Source: Actinomycetes bacterium
Lineage (GTDB): Bacteria > Actinomycetota > Acidimicrobiia > Acidimicrobiales > RAAP-2
Direction of reading: 5' to 3'
Length of the DNA: 64,000 nt
Assembly: GCA_021848365.1 (NCBI GenBank)
Contig: JAJZUS010000001.1
Coordinates: 186,001-250,000, forward strand
Under the pieces are notes generated by a model. The model was not told the origin of the DNA and did not search any database. It saw nothing but the letters and a program-made list of their open reading frames with translations. Positions 1 to 9,451 of the stretch are shown piece by piece (position 1 is the stretch's first letter; each line of letters opens with the position of its first letter). The position numbers and the translations under genes are program-made.

Positions 1-801
1 TACTACCGCGCGTCCATCGAGGAGTCGCCCGCCGAGCCCGTCGACGTCGCCCAGGTGCTCCGTGACACGCGAGCCGACGTGCTCGTCTCCTACCTCCCGG
101 TGGGATCGGAGGAGGCCCAGCGCTTCTACGCCCAGGCCGCCATCGACGCGGGCGTCGCCTTCGTGAACGCGATCCCCGTCTTCATCGCCTCGGACCCCGA
201 GTGGGCGGCCAAGTTCACCGAGGCCGGCGTGCCGATCATCGGTGACGACATCAAGAGCCAGGTCGGCGCCACCATCGTGCACCGCGTCCTCTCGCGCCTC
301 TTCGAGGACCGGGGGCTATCGCTCGACCGCACCTACCAGCTCAACGTCGGCGGCAACATGGACTTCAAGAACATGCTCGACCGCGAGCGACTCGAGTCGA
401 AGAAGGTCTCGAAGACCCAGGCCGTCACCTCGCAGCTCGAGCTCAGCCACCTCGGCCCCGACGACGTCCACATCGGGCCGAGCGACCACGTGCCGTGGCT
501 CCTCGACCGCAAGTGGGCCTACATCCGCCTCGAGGGCCGTAACTTCGGCGACGTCCCCCTCAACGTGGAGCTCAAGCTCGAGGTGTGGGACTCCCCCAAC
601 TCGGCCGGCGTCATCATCGACGCGGTGCGCTGCGCGAAGGTCGCCCTCGACCGTGGCATCGGCGGCCCGATCATCGGACCCTCCGCCTACTTCATGAAGT
701 CCCCGCCGGTCCAGTTCCACGACGACGTCGCCCGGGACATGGTCGAGTCGTTCGCCAACGACGGGGCCGACAACCCGGTCTGGCCCTCACCGCGCGCCTA
801 G
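1..801 (+). CDS. ino1: Myo-inositol-1-phosphate synthase (5' end missing)
   Basis: Converts glucose-6-phosphate to myo-inositol-1-phosphate with NAD, feeding phosphatidylinositol lipids and, in many actinobacteria, mycothiol. The frame is open from base 1, so the N-terminal NAD-binding part lies outside the window; about 266 C-terminal residues are visible. Family hallmarks include [12 protein letters not shown] (starting near base 241) and the [11 protein letters not shown] block. The reading frame enters well before the first in-window GTG at 55. Its TAG stop shares the palindrome CTAG (798-801) with the convergent pcnA stop, so the genes overlap by 4 nt. Identification is firm; only the 5' end is unknown. 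Confidence 0.95.
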   Translation, partial: YYRASIEESPAEPVDVAQVLRDTRADVLVSYLPVGSEEAQRFYAQAAIDAGVAFVNAIPVFIASDPEWAAKFTEAGVPIIGDDIKSQVGATIVHRVLSRLFEDRGLSLDRTYQLNVGGNMDFKNMLDRERLESKKVSKTQAVTSQLELSHLGPDDVHIGPSDHVPWLLDRKWAYIRLEGRNFGDVPLNVELKLEVWDSPNSAGVIIDAVRCAKVALDRGIGGPIIGPSAYFMKSPPVQFHDDVARDMVESFANDGADNPVWPSPRA

Positions 802-2306
802 GGTCGCGCGGCCCGTCGCTCGTCCTCGCCGAGGCCGTCCCACCAGGCGCGTAGCCGGGTGGCGGCCTCGGCGGGGTCGATCTCCCCCTCGTCGAGTCGG
901 ATCTCCATCAAGACGTCGAGCGCTCGCCCCACGATCGGTCCCGGGCGCAGGCCGAGCAGCTCCATCACGGCCACGCCGTCCAGCGCGGGTCGCAGCCGGC
1001 TGAGGTCCTCCTCGGCCCGCAGCTCCTCGACGCGCCGCTCCAGCTCGTCCATCCGCTGCTGGAAGGTGGCGACCTTGCGCTGGTTCCGCGTCGTCGCGTC
1101 GCAGCGAGTCAGCTCGTTGAGCTCCTCGAGGAGCGGCCCGGCGTCACGCACGTAGCGGCGAACCGCCCGGTCGCTCCAACCCATCTTGTAGGTGTGGAAT
1201 CGCAGATGCAGTTCGACGAGGGTGCTCACGTCGTCGATCACGCTCTGGGGGTACTTGAGCGCCGCCATTCGCTTGCGGGTCATCTTCGCCCCCACCACCT
1301 CGTGGAAGCGGAACGTCACGCCCTCGTCCGTGATCGCCCGCGTGCGGGGCTTGCCGATGTCGTGGAAGAGCGCCGCCAGCCGGACCAGCAGGGACGGTGA
1401 AGTCTTGTCGACGACCGCGTAGGTGTGACGCAGCACGTCCTTGTGCTGGTGAATGGGGTCCTGTTCGAGTCGCAGCGCCCCGAGTTCGGGCATGAAGCGG
1501 TCGGCGACTCCCGTGCGCACGAGGAAGTCGAGCCCTACCGAGGGGCGCTCGGTCACGAGCAGGAGGTCGAGCTCACCCCGGATCCTCTCGGCCGAGACCT
1601 TGCCGAGGGCGGGAGCGACCGCGGTCGCGGCCGCCTCCACCGCGGGGTCGATCGTCAGCCCGAATCGCGCGGCGAAGCGAGCCGCCCGCATCATCCGCAA
1701 CGGGTCGTCGCGGAAGAGCCCCTCCGGCTCAGTCGGGGTGCGCAGGACCCGCTCGTGAAGGTCGCGGAATCCCTGGAAGTAGTCGAAGAGCGTCCGGACG
1801 CCGGGCGTCTCGAGGTCGAGCGCGATGACGTCAAGGGCGATCGCGTTGATCGTGAAGTCGCGTCGGCTCAGGTCGATCTCGAGCGAGTCGCCCCACTCGA
1901 CGGCCGGCTTGCGAGAGTGGTCGACGTAGGCCTCGGAGCGGAAGGTGGTGATCTCCGCCTTGAGTCCGTTCTCCCTCAGGTTCCCGCCGATCGTCCCGAA
2001 GGCCCGACCTTGCTCCCAGGTCGCGCGACACAGCGGGGCCATCAGGCTCGCGATGACGTCGGGTCGAGCGTCGGTAGTGAAGTCGATCTCGCGCTCCTCG
2101 GCCGCTGGCTCGCCGAGCAGGGCGTCGCGGACGGCGCCGCCGACGGCGTAGAGCGAGTACCCGGCCGCGGCGAAGGCACGGGCCAGGGGACGAGCGAGGT
2201 GGGCGAGCTCGAGGAGCCGGTCTTGGGGAGAGTCGACGGCCGACACGCGGACCAAGGGTAGCGGCACCGGTCGCGCCACGTCGTCGGCGGTAGCCTGACT
2301 CAACAT
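798..2306 (-). CDS. pcnA: CCA tRNA nucleotidyltransferase with HD domain
   Basis: Adds or repairs the 3' CCA of tRNAs; in actinobacteria it is annotated as PcnA/Cca. From the ATG at 2304-2306 it is 502 aa. The poly-A-polymerase-type head has GGAVRD (residues 56-61), the metal-site segment EIDFTTDA (73-80) and RRDFTINA (148-155), followed by an HD domain with LFHDIGKP. The first carboxylate of the usual DxD is Glu here (EID). The open frame extends upstream to 2729 but that part lies antisense to the next gene, so I use 2306. The start codons of pcnA and the divergent DUF6049 gene share CATG. The order pcnA/DUF6049/murJ matches mycobacteria (Rv3907c-Rv3910). Confidence 0.93.
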   Translation of the reverse strand: MLSQATADDVARPVPLPLVRVSAVDSPQDRLLELAHLARPLARAFAAAGYSLYAVGGAVRDALLGEPAAEEREIDFTTDARPDVIASLMAPLCRATWEQGRAFGTIGGNLRENGLKAEITTFRSEAYVDHSRKPAVEWGDSLEIDLSRRDFTINAIALDVIALDLETPGVRTLFDYFQGFRDLHERVLRTPTEPEGLFRDDPLRMMRAARFAARFGLTIDPAVEAAATAVAPALGKVSAERIRGELDLLLVTERPSVGLDFLVRTGVADRFMPELGALRLEQDPIHQHKDVLRHTYAVVDKTSPSLLVRLAALFHDIGKPRTRAITDEGVTFRFHEVVGAKMTRKRMAALKYPQSVIDDVSTLVELHLRFHTYKMGWSDRAVRRYVRDAGPLLEELNELTRCDATTRNQRKVATFQQRMDELERRVEELRAEEDLSRLRPALDGVAVMELLGLRPGPIVGRALDVLMEIRLDEGEIDPAEAATRLRAWWDGLGEDERRAARP

Positions 2307-4248
2307 GGTCCACCGTCTGACGACCGGTCGGCGTCGGCTCGCCGTGGCCTCCCTCCTCGCGCTCGCCGCGCTGGCCCCCGCCGTCCCCGCCGCCGCCGCC
2401 GGGCCGTCGCTGACGCTGTTGCACCAAGGACCCGTCGCCGTGCTGAGTCCTCGGGGACGCTCCACCGTCACCGTCACCGTGGCGACGCCGAAGGGAGCGG
2501 AGACCCTGCGGTTCTCGCTCTTTCCCCGACTGATCACCCGTGGCGCGATCGACACCCTGGTCGCGGGGACGAGACCGACCGGCAGTCCGATCAGCACGGG
2601 CGTCGCCTCCGTCGGCTGCCACGCCACCACCACGATGCGCCTCAGCGTCGCCGTGGGCCCGGTCGGGCCGACGACCGGTCCGTGCGGGGGACTCCAACCG
2701 CGTCTGCGCCTCACGTGCGCCCGACTCACGTGCGACGGGGTCTACCCACTCGGATTGACCCTGGTTCGCGGAGGGACCTCGACGACGGAGTGGTCACTCC
2801 TCGCGGTCCAGGCGACCCCCGTCACCCACCCCCTACGGCTCTCGTGGATCGAGGAACTGAACGGGGGGACCTGGCGCGAGGCCACGCGATCGATCGCGGT
2901 GCTCGACGCGATCGGACGGCTGAACAACCTCCCCCTGACCCTCGGGGCGGACTACCGCAGTCTCGAGTCGGCATCCGCGAGCACCGGCCCCGTCGGGGCG
3001 GCCTGGCGCACCGCCCTGGGACACGCGCTCGCGAGTCCCCTGCACCGGGCGATCAACAGCCCACCCGCCACCATCGACTTCACCGGCCTCGCCCGGGCCG
3101 GACTCACCACCGAGGTGGCGCGCCAGCTCTCCCTCGGACCGAACCTCCTGCGCCAGATCACGGGTCGCTACAGCGACGGGCCGGTGCTGCTCTCGGGGGT
3201 GGTCACGCCGGCCGGCCTCGCCGCGGTCGCTCACGCCGGGGGCACCAACGTCGTCCTCCCCGAGTCCGACCTCGCGAGCCCCCCGTCACGCACGCTCGCG
3301 TGGGGCGCCCCCTTCGGGGTCACGGGAGCCCCGGGGGTCGTCGCCCTGGCGACCGACGACCCCCTCGCCAGCCTGGCGACAGACGGGGCGATCGATCCAG
3401 GCCGCCGAGCGGCCCTCGTCCTCGGCACCCTCGCGTTCTTGCACTTCGAGGAGCCGAACGCCCCGGCGGCCCGCGGCGTGGTGGTGGTCGTGCCCGTCCA
3501 GCAGACCGTCATCCCCTTCCTCGACGACCTCGCCTCGGGACTCGCGAACAATCCCTTCGTCAGCCCCGGGGGCCTGGTCCCCTCCTTCGCGGCCGATCTC
3601 GTGGCCACGAACGGGGCCCCCGCAACGCGCGCCCTGGCTCCGGTGACCATCCGACCCTGGAGCTCGAGCAACGTCGCGACACTCGGCGCGCTGATCGGTC
3701 AGGTCAACTCGTTCGCGGGCAGCATCACGTCCGGCCGCGTGGCGACCGCCCTACGCGTCGAGGCGGCTCTCACCGAGCAGGTGGGCTCGTCCTCCTCGCG
3801 AACGCAGGCCCTGTCATCCCTCGCCGCCGACCTCGACGGCCAGCTGGCCCAGTTCTCGGTCGACCCGAGCGCCATCACCCTCACCGGCCCGGGCACGCAG
3901 CTGCCCATCACCCTGCACAGTCGAGCGACGTACCCGGTGACGGCGGTGGTGCACCTCGCCTCGAACCAGCTCTCGTTCCCTAAGGGCGCGACCAGCGCCA
4001 TCACCCTGACCTCCCCCACGACGTCGCTGCGCGTCCCCATCGCCAACGCTCGGGGATCGAGCCTGACCCTCCAGGTGGTCGTCACGACCGCGGACCAGCA
4101 GCTCGTGCTCGCGCGGGCCGCGATCCAGGTACGGGTCGCCGGGACCTCCGTCGTCGGCTACCTGCTCACGATCGCCTCGCTGGTCGTGCTGGCCGCCTGG
4201 TGGTGGCGGACCACCCGGCGTCGGCGAACCGGGAAGCACGCGCGATGA
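2305..4248 (+). CDS. DUF6049-like secreted, membrane-anchored protein
   Basis: A 647-aa exported protein of unknown function. Residues 1-31 form a signal peptide (Arg-rich start, hydrophobic core, Ala-rich cleavage zone). The body is Ser/Thr/Val-rich and probably beta-structured. One C-terminal membrane helix (about 615-636) is followed by an Arg/Lys tail, so most of the protein is outside the cell. Its place between pcnA and murJ matches the actinobacterial DUF6049 family (Rv3909 in M. tuberculosis), hence a likely cell-envelope link to MurJ. It ends in an ATGA overlap with murJ, implying translational coupling. The family call rests on synteny and architecture rather than a catalytic motif. 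Confidence 0.75.
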   Translation: MVHRLTTGRRRLAVASLLALAALAPAVPAAAAGPSLTLLHQGPVAVLSPRGRSTVTVTVATPKGAETLRFSLFPRLITRGAIDTLVAGTRPTGSPISTGVASVGCHATTTMRLSVAVGPVGPTTGPCGGLQPRLRLTCARLTCDGVYPLGLTLVRGGTSTTEWSLLAVQATPVTHPLRLSWIEELNGGTWREATRSIAVLDAIGRLNNLPLTLGADYRSLESASASTGPVGAAWRTALGHALASPLHRAINSPPATIDFTGLARAGLTTEVARQLSLGPNLLRQITGRYSDGPVLLSGVVTPAGLAAVAHAGGTNVVLPESDLASPPSRTLAWGAPFGVTGAPGVVALATDDPLASLATDGAIDPGRRAALVLGTLAFLHFEEPNAPAARGVVVVVPVQQTVIPFLDDLASGLANNPFVSPGGLVPSFAADLVATNGAPATRALAPVTIRPWSSSNVATLGALIGQVNSFAGSITSGRVATALRVEAALTEQVGSSSSRTQALSSLAADLDGQLAQFSVDPSAITLTGPGTQLPITLHSRATYPVTAVVHLASNQLSFPKGATSAITLTSPTTSLRVPIANARGSSLTLQVVVTTADQQLVLARAAIQVRVAGTSVVGYLLTIASLVVLAAWWWRTTRRRRTGKHAR

Positions 4249-5822
4249 GCCAGACCCACGGTCGCCGCGTCCTCTCGATGGCGGGCGGCACGCTCGTCTC
4301 CCGACTCACGGGCCTGCTACGCGTCCTCGTGCTCGCCTGGGTCCTCGGCTTCTCCCCGCTCGCCGACGCCTTCAACCTGGCGAACACCGTGCCCAACATG
4401 CTCTTCGACCTCGTGCTGGGAGGCGTCGCGACGGCGACCTTCATCCCGGTCTTCGTCGAGCGCCTCGCGCGCGACGGCGAGCGCCGGGCCTGGCGCTCGA
4501 TCTCGGTCGTCGTCACCGCCGCCTCCCTGGTCCTGGTGGGGGCGTCGCTGGTGGCCTGGTTCGCCGCTCCCTGGATCATCGACGCCTTCACGATCCTCAA
4601 CCACGCCGGCGGGCACGCGGCGGCGGCCGTGGCCGACCAGCGCGCCGTCGCCACGTCGCTCCTGCGCTGGTTCGTCCCCCAGGTCTTCTTCTACGGGCTC
4701 ATCGGCCTCGCCACGGCGCTGCTCAACGTCCGCCACCGCTTCGGGTCCCCGGCCTGGGTCCCGGTGGCCAACAACGTGGTCGCCATCGTCGTGCTCGTCT
4801 GGTTCCATCTCGTCGATCCGGCGCCGACGGTCGCGTCGGTCGCCGGGAGCTCCCACCTCGCCCTGCTCGGCCTGGGCACGACGGCCGGGGTCGCCGTACA
4901 GTTCGCGCTCCTGCTGCCCTCCCTCGCGCGGGCCGACCTGTGGCGGCTACGCGTGCGCCTCGACCTACGCGACCCGGCGCTGCGCGCCGTGGCGCGTCTC
5001 GGGAGCTGGACCCTCGGCGTCGTGGCGGCGAACCAGGCATCCCTCTACGTCGTCCTCGCCCTGGCGTTCGCCGCGGGAGGGAGCGGTCCGGTGAGCGCCT
5101 ACACCTACGGCTGGTCGTTCATGCAGATGCCCTACGCCGTCGTCGTCGTCTCGGTGCTGGCGGCCCTCACACCCCAGTTGGCCCGCCTCGCAACCGACGA
5201 GGACCACGACGCCCTCGCGGAGCGCCTGCGCTTCGGGTTACGCCAGTCACTCGTGATCATCGTGCCGGCGACGGTCACCCTGATCATCCTCTCCCAGCCG
5301 ACGGTGGCGATCCTGCTCAACCACGTCGACGCGCGTCGCACCCTCGCCGCCGGCACGGTGCTCGCGGTCCTCAGCGCGGGACTGCCGGGCTTCACGGTCT
5401 TCCAGCTCTGCGTCCGGGGTCTGCAGGCGATGCAGCGCGCCCGCGACGTCTTCGTGCTGTACCTCTTCCAGAACGTCGCCACGGTGGTGCTCGCCTTCGT
5501 GCTCGGCCGCCACTCGCTCGCCGGCCTGACGGCCAGCGTGTCGCTCGCCTACGCGGCGGCGGCGCTGTTGTCCCTCGTCCACCTGGGCCGGGTCCGCACA
5601 CCGATCGCGGCGGCGCTGTGGTCCGTCCACGTCCGGCGCAGCGTCGGAGCGTCCATCGTCGCCGGCGTGGCCATGGCCAGCCTCTACGCCCTCGGCAGCT
5701 CGATGACGGGCGTCGGCCTCGTCGCCCGCTTCGTCGCCGCCCTCGCCGGCGGCGGCGTCGGCTATCTCCTGGTGGTGGTGATCGGCGCGCGACGCGTTGC
5801 CCAGCGGCCACCGACCGTGTAA
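4245..5822 (+). CDS. murJ: Lipid II flippase MurJ
   Basis: Multi-span membrane protein of the MATE-like MurJ/MviN family that flips lipid II across the cytoplasmic membrane for peptidoglycan synthesis. From the ATG at 4245 it is 525 aa, about the usual size, and hydrophobic throughout (around 14 helices). The N-terminal segment GGTLVSRLTGLLRVLVLAWV carries the conserved Gly/Ser-Arg pattern of the first helix. I prefer 4245 to an earlier in-frame GTG at 4200 because it gives the ATGA overlap with the preceding stop and a normal MurJ N-terminus. There is no kinase-like C-terminal extension as in mycobacterial MviN. Confidence 0.92.
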   Translation: MSQTHGRRVLSMAGGTLVSRLTGLLRVLVLAWVLGFSPLADAFNLANTVPNMLFDLVLGGVATATFIPVFVERLARDGERRAWRSISVVVTAASLVLVGASLVAWFAAPWIIDAFTILNHAGGHAAAAVADQRAVATSLLRWFVPQVFFYGLIGLATALLNVRHRFGSPAWVPVANNVVAIVVLVWFHLVDPAPTVASVAGSSHLALLGLGTTAGVAVQFALLLPSLARADLWRLRVRLDLRDPALRAVARLGSWTLGVVAANQASLYVVLALAFAAGGSGPVSAYTYGWSFMQMPYAVVVVSVLAALTPQLARLATDEDHDALAERLRFGLRQSLVIIVPATVTLIILSQPTVAILLNHVDARRTLAAGTVLAVLSAGLPGFTVFQLCVRGLQAMQRARDVFVLYLFQNVATVVLAFVLGRHSLAGLTASVSLAYAAAALLSLVHLGRVRTPIAAALWSVHVRRSVGASIVAGVAMASLYALGSSMTGVGLVARFVAALAGGGVGYLLVVVIGARRVAQRPPTV

Positions 5823-5847
5823 GGCTGAGGCGACCCAAGGGGGGACC

Positions 5848-6702
5848 ATGGCCCGTATCCGCGTCGTCACCGACAGCGCCTGTGACGTACCCGCGTCGAT
5901 TGCGGACGCCCTCCCGCTCGACGTCGTCTCGCTGACCATTCGCTTCGGTGCCGACGAGTTCGTCGACCGCGTCGACCTCTCCCCCGCCGCGTTCTGGAGT
6001 CGGTGCCGCACCTCACGGGAGCTCCCCGAGACGGCGGCCCCATCGGTCGGGGCCTTCCAGGAGGTCTACGAGGCGGCCGCCCGCGAGGGCTGCGACGGCG
6101 TCATCGTCCTGACGATCTCCGCGGCCCTCTCAGCGACTCACCAGTCCGCGACGGTCGCCGCCCAGGCCGTCGCCGAGCGGATTCCCGTCGTCGTCGTCGA
6201 CACTCAAGCCGTGTCGATGGCCGAGGGCCTCGTGGTGATCGACGTCGCGGAGCGTGCTCGCGACGGGGCCGACCTCGACGCCTTGGTCGCTCGGGCCGCC
6301 GAGCTCGTCCCCCGTGCGGGCGTCTGCGGGACCCTCGCCACCCTCGAGCACCTGAAGAAGGGGGGGCGCGTGGGCGGTGCCCAGGCTCTCTTCGGCCAGG
6401 TCCTCGCCATCAAGCCCCTCCTCGCCCTGCGTGACGGCGTGGTCGCCGAGGCGGGACGGCAGCGAACGCGGGCCCGAGCCCTCACGGCGGTCGCCGAGGT
6501 CGCCCGGACCCACGCGCCACTCGACCGGATCGCCGTCGTCCACGGGGACGCGGCCGACGTGAGCGATCTCGTCGCCCTCCTCGAGGGGGTCGACGTCGCC
6601 CACCCCATGATCGTGACCGACATCGGTCCCGTGGTGGGGACCCACGGCGGTCCGGGGATCATCGCCGTGTGCTGGGTGGAGGCCCCCCGGACCGGCAAGT
6701 AA
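5848..6702 (+). CDS. DegV family fatty-acid-binding protein
   Basis: 284-aa DegV/FakB-type protein. These bind a fatty acid in the cleft between two domains and, where a DhaK-like FakA kinase exists, present it for phosphorylation. Visible hallmarks are the N-terminal TDSACDVP, a Ser-rich loop at LSATHQSA and the KGGRVGG motif in the second domain. The ATG at 5848 is preceded by a strong AAGGGGGG ribosome binding site. It follows murJ by 25 nt, so co-transcription is possible. No fakA partner is visible here. Confidence 0.88.
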   Translation: MARIRVVTDSACDVPASIADALPLDVVSLTIRFGADEFVDRVDLSPAAFWSRCRTSRELPETAAPSVGAFQEVYEAAAREGCDGVIVLTISAALSATHQSATVAAQAVAERIPVVVVDTQAVSMAEGLVVIDVAERARDGADLDALVARAAELVPRAGVCGTLATLEHLKKGGRVGGAQALFGQVLAIKPLLALRDGVVAEAGRQRTRARALTAVAEVARTHAPLDRIAVVHGDAADVSDLVALLEGVDVAHPMIVTDIGPVVGTHGGPGIIAVCWVEAPRTGK

Positions 6703-6705
6703 GTT
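6700..6705 (+). promoter_or_regulatory. Probable -10 element of a leaderless transcript
   Basis: TAAGTT, 6 nt before the GTG start at 6712. A TANNNT hexamer this close to a start codon is the actinobacterial pattern for transcripts that begin at or next to the start codon. No Shine-Dalgarno sequence is present. Confidence 0.45.
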
Positions 6706-6711
6706 CGGGGT

Positions 6712-7050
6712 GTGACTGACGACCGGACCCCCACCGACGGGTCGCGCGAGCCGGACCTGGTCGATCGGCTCCTCGGCCTGCTCGACCACGGGCTCGACGT
6801 GGTCCACGACCGAGTGCTGCGGCCCATCCTGCTCGCCGGACGGACCATCGCGTACCTCTTCGTTCTGCTGCTCGTGGCGCTCGTGCTGGTCACGGTCGCC
6901 ATCATCGGGGCCATCCGGTTCCTCGACGTCTACGCCTTCGGCGCGCACCAGTGGCTGAGCTACGTGCTCGTGGGCGTGCTGTCGATCGTGGGTGGCCTGC
7001 TCGTGTGGCGTCGTCGTCGTCCCCCCATCCGAAAGGCCCCCCGTGAGTGA
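6712..7050 (+). CDS. Small two-helix membrane protein
   Basis: 112-aa protein of unknown function. A polar N-terminus of about 40 residues is followed by two hydrophobic helices (about 46-69 and 82-98) and a basic cytoplasmic tail ([13 protein letters not shown]). The GTG start lacks a Shine-Dalgarno site but sits 6 nt after a TAAGTT -10 hexamer. It overlaps the trxB start by 8 nt, so translation of the two is probably coupled. No family recognised. Confidence 0.75.
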   Translation: MTDDRTPTDGSREPDLVDRLLGLLDHGLDVVHDRVLRPILLAGRTIAYLFVLLLVALVLVTVAIIGAIRFLDVYAFGAHQWLSYVLVGVLSIVGGLLVWRRRRPPIRKAPRE

Positions 7051-7999
7051 CCACACCCGCGTCCTGATCATCGGATCGGGACCTGCCGGTCTGACCGCTG
7101 CCATCTACTGCGCCCGAGCGCAGCTCTCCCCCATCGTGATCGAGGGAGAGCCCTCGTCCACCTCGGACCAGCCCGGCGGTCAGTTGATGCTGACCACCGA
7201 GATCGAGAACTTCCCCGGATTCCCCGAGGGGATCGACGGCCCGGAGCTGATGGGGAACATGCGCGCACAGGCCGAGCGCTTCGGCGCCGATTTGCGCGTC
7301 ACGAAGGTGCAGCGCCTGGACGTGGGGACTCGACCCTTCCGCGCGTGGCTCTCCGAGGACGACGACGAGCCGAGCGTCACCGCCGACGCGGTCGTCCTGG
7401 CCACGGGCGCTCGCTCCCTGATGCTGGACGTCCCGGGCGAGGCCCGGCTGCTGAGCCACGGCCTCTCGACTTGCGCCACGTGCGACGGCTTCTTCTTCCG
7501 CGGCCAGGACATCGCGGTGGTGGGCGGCGGGGACTCGGCACTCGAAGAGGCCCTGTTCCTGACGCGATTCGCCTCCAGCGTCACCCTCGTCCACCGTCGC
7601 GACCGCCTCCGCGCCTCGAAGATCATGCAGGAACGCGCCTTCGCCAACGAGAAGATTCGCTTCGCGTGGAACACCCAGGTCCTCGAGGTCCTCGGCGAGG
7701 AGAAGGTCTCCGGCCTGCGGGTGCGCGACACCCAGACGAGCGAGGAGCACATCCTCGGCGTCACCGGCGTCTTCATCGCGATCGGCCACGTCCCCAACAC
7801 GGCGCTGGTCGACGGTACCGCCGACCTCACCGAGTCCGGCTACGTGCGAACCGGGCCGGGCTCCTACACGAACATCGAGGGCCTCTTCGCGGCCGGCGAC
7901 GTCCAGGACGACCACTACCGCCAGGCGGTGACCTCGGCGGGTTCGGGGTGCATGGCGGCGATCGACGTGGAGCGCTGGCTCGAGGCACGAGGCGCCTAG
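7043..7999 (+). CDS. trxB: Thioredoxin reductase
   Basis: FAD/NADPH flavoenzyme that reduces thioredoxin; 318 aa from the GTG at 7043. It has the FAD-binding GSGPAGL (residues 11-17), redox pair C144-A-T-C147, the NADPH-binding [10 protein letters not shown] and the C-terminal FAD contact [14 protein letters not shown]. The start was chosen because the FAD-binding strand begins four residues later and because it gives the 8-nt overlap with the upstream membrane protein gene. The longer open frame to 6992 would add residues with no counterpart in the family. Thioredoxin follows 45 nt downstream. Confidence 0.96.
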   Translation: MSDHTRVLIIGSGPAGLTAAIYCARAQLSPIVIEGEPSSTSDQPGGQLMLTTEIENFPGFPEGIDGPELMGNMRAQAERFGADLRVTKVQRLDVGTRPFRAWLSEDDDEPSVTADAVVLATGARSLMLDVPGEARLLSHGLSTCATCDGFFFRGQDIAVVGGGDSALEEALFLTRFASSVTLVHRRDRLRASKIMQERAFANEKIRFAWNTQVLEVLGEEKVSGLRVRDTQTSEEHILGVTGVFIAIGHVPNTALVDGTADLTESGYVRTGPGSYTNIEGLFAAGDVQDDHYRQAVTSAGSGCMAAIDVERWLEARGA

Positions 8000-8008
8000 G
8001 TCGCTCGC

Positions 8009-8014
8009 TAAGGT
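8009..8014 (+). promoter_or_regulatory. Probable -10 element for trxA
   Basis: TAAGGT within the 45-nt trxB-trxA gap, about 30 nt before the trxA start. It suggests trxA can be transcribed on its own as well as from upstream. I see no clear -35. Confidence 0.35.
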
Positions 8015-8044
8015 GGGGGCCACCTTTCTCCCCTGGAGGACGTC

Positions 8045-8371
8045 ATGAGCAGCCCGATCCAGATCCTGACCGACGCCACGTTCGACGAGATCGTCGGCTC
8101 GGCTGACAAGCCCATCCTCGTGGACTTCTGGGCCGAGTGGTGCGGGCCGTGCCGCATGATCGCCCCGATCCTGGAGGACTTCTCGCGGGAGCAGTCCGAC
8201 CGCTTCACGATCGGGAAACTCGACGTGGACCACAACGTGGCGACCGCGACGAAGTTCTCGGTGATGAGCATTCCCACGCTCCTCCTGTTCAAGGATGGCA
8301 AGGTGGCGGCCCGGATCGTCGGCGCGAAGCCCAAGGCTGCGCTCCTGCGCGAAGTCTCCGCCGCGCTCTAG
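8045..8371 (+). CDS. trxA: Thioredoxin
   Basis: 108-aa classical thioredoxin with the active site W32-C33-G-P-C36 and the cis-proline segment MSIPTLLLF. It reduces cytoplasmic protein disulfides using electrons from TrxB encoded just upstream. The ATG is preceded by CTGGAGGA, a good ribosome binding site. Its TAG stop (8369-8371) is in the same frame as the following cell-wall gene, which shows no ATG, GTG or TTG start in the stretch after it. Confidence 0.97.
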   Translation: MSSPIQILTDATFDEIVGSADKPILVDFWAEWCGPCRMIAPILEDFSREQSDRFTIGKLDVDHNVATATKFSVMSIPTLLLFKDGKVAARIVGAKPKAALLREVSAAL

Positions 8372-8401
8372 GGACGACCGACGGCCCGCCTCCCCCTCAC
8401 G

Positions 8402-9322
8402 CTGGGCGACCGCGGTGAGGACGTCCGCGAACTCCACGCCCGACTTCGCGCCCTGGGCTACTCGACCCCGGTCGAGGGCGACGACGCCTTCTCCGACCGC
8501 ACGGTGTCCGTGGTCGAGGCGTTCCAGCGCGCTCGGGGTCTCGCCATCTCCGGCGTGGTCGACGATACCACCTGGTCACGGCTGGTCGAAGCCGGATGGC
8601 ACCTGGGTCAGCGCCTGCTCTTCCTCGCGCGCCCCAACCTGCGTGGTGACGACGTCGCCGAGCTCCAGGTCCGGCTGGCGCAACTCGGATTCAACCCCGG
8701 TCGCATCGACGGCATCTTCGGTCCCCTCCTCGGACACGCGCTGAGCGACTTCCAGAAGAATCGGGGGCTCGATCCCGACGGGGTGCTGACGCGAGCCACG
8801 CTGCTCGAGGTTCTGCGGATGACCTCGGTCGCCCGTGACCGGCGTCTCGTGACCGAGGCGCGCGACGTCGCCGGATTCGATCGCCCCCCGTCGGACCTCA
8901 TCGTGGTGGCGGGCGTGAGCGACTTGGCCACCGCCATTGCGCGCACCTGGGAACACCACGGGACCATGACGCTCTTGGTCGATCGGGATCCGGTTGCGGT
9001 CGCCGCCCTCGCCAACGAGTCCAACGCGGCCATCGTCCTCGACGTCGAGGAGGTGAACGACGGTCTCGGTATCCACCTCAACTACTGGGCGAGCTACCGG
9101 TCGCACTCGCGCCGCGGGGCCGAGCTCGCCGCCGCCCTGGCGGGAGAGCTCGCCCACGACGGAACTCAGTCCCGAGTAGAGATCTCCGGCATGGCGCTAC
9201 CCGTCTTGCGTGAGACCAAGATGACCACCCTGCACGTGGCTCACGGTCCACTCCCCCACGACCAGATCGATGTTCTGGCCTCCGCCTTCTGCCGTGTCCT
9301 CGAAGAGGCAATCCGAAGCTGA
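8402..9322 (+). CDS. cwlM: CwlM-like peptidoglycan-binding pseudo-amidase (start uncertain)
   Basis: Two peptidoglycan-binding repeats (about residues 2-60, starting GDRGEDVRELHARL; and 79-140, starting NLRGDDVAELQVRL) precede an amidase_3-like domain. trxB-trxA-cwlM is the mycobacterial order, where CwlM is a cytoplasmic MurA activator rather than a working amidase. Here the zinc-binding DPGH-type motif reads IVVAGVSD, so catalysis is very unlikely. The frame is open right back to the trxA stop, but the first GTG (8504) falls inside repeat 1. CTG at 8402 just before the repeat is the best start I see. A sequencing error, another rare start or read-through of the trxA stop are alternatives. 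Family call firm, start weak. Confidence 0.75.
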   Translation: MGDRGEDVRELHARLRALGYSTPVEGDDAFSDRTVSVVEAFQRARGLAISGVVDDTTWSRLVEAGWHLGQRLLFLARPNLRGDDVAELQVRLAQLGFNPGRIDGIFGPLLGHALSDFQKNRGLDPDGVLTRATLLEVLRMTSVARDRRLVTEARDVAGFDRPPSDLIVVAGVSDLATAIARTWEHHGTMTLLVDRDPVAVAALANESNAAIVLDVEEVNDGLGIHLNYWASYRSHSRRGAELAAALAGELAHDGTQSRVEISGMALPVLRETKMTTLHVAHGPLPHDQIDVLASAFCRVLEEAIRS

Positions 9323-9451
9323 TTCGGGTGCCTGTGGTTTCCGATAGCCCTTGTGCCACAAGGGATTACCAGACCTTCGGCAGCGATACCCACAACTTCA
9401 TCCACAACTTGGGGAAAACCTCAACGAGAAGGTGAGGTTGAAGGTTGAGGG
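9323..9451. other. cwlM-parB convergent gap with palindrome and DnaA-box-like repeats
   Basis: Between the convergent stops lies CCCTTGTGCCACAAGGG (9348-9364), two 8-bp arms with a 1-nt centre. Further on are two copies of CCACAACTT, one inside ATCCACAACTT, where TCATCCACA (9398-9406) differs from the DnaA box TTATCCACA by one base. No U-tract follows, so this is not a clear terminator. A protein-binding role near the origin is possible. Confidence 0.35.

Noticed and set aside
2307-2729. N-terminal extension of pcnA
   Set aside because: Lies wholly antisense to the DUF6049 gene and has no nucleotidyltransferase-like residues.
9348-9364. CCCTTGTGCCACAAGGG as a rho-independent terminator
   Set aside because: One-base centre cannot form a hairpin loop without breaking several pairs, and no U-tract follows.
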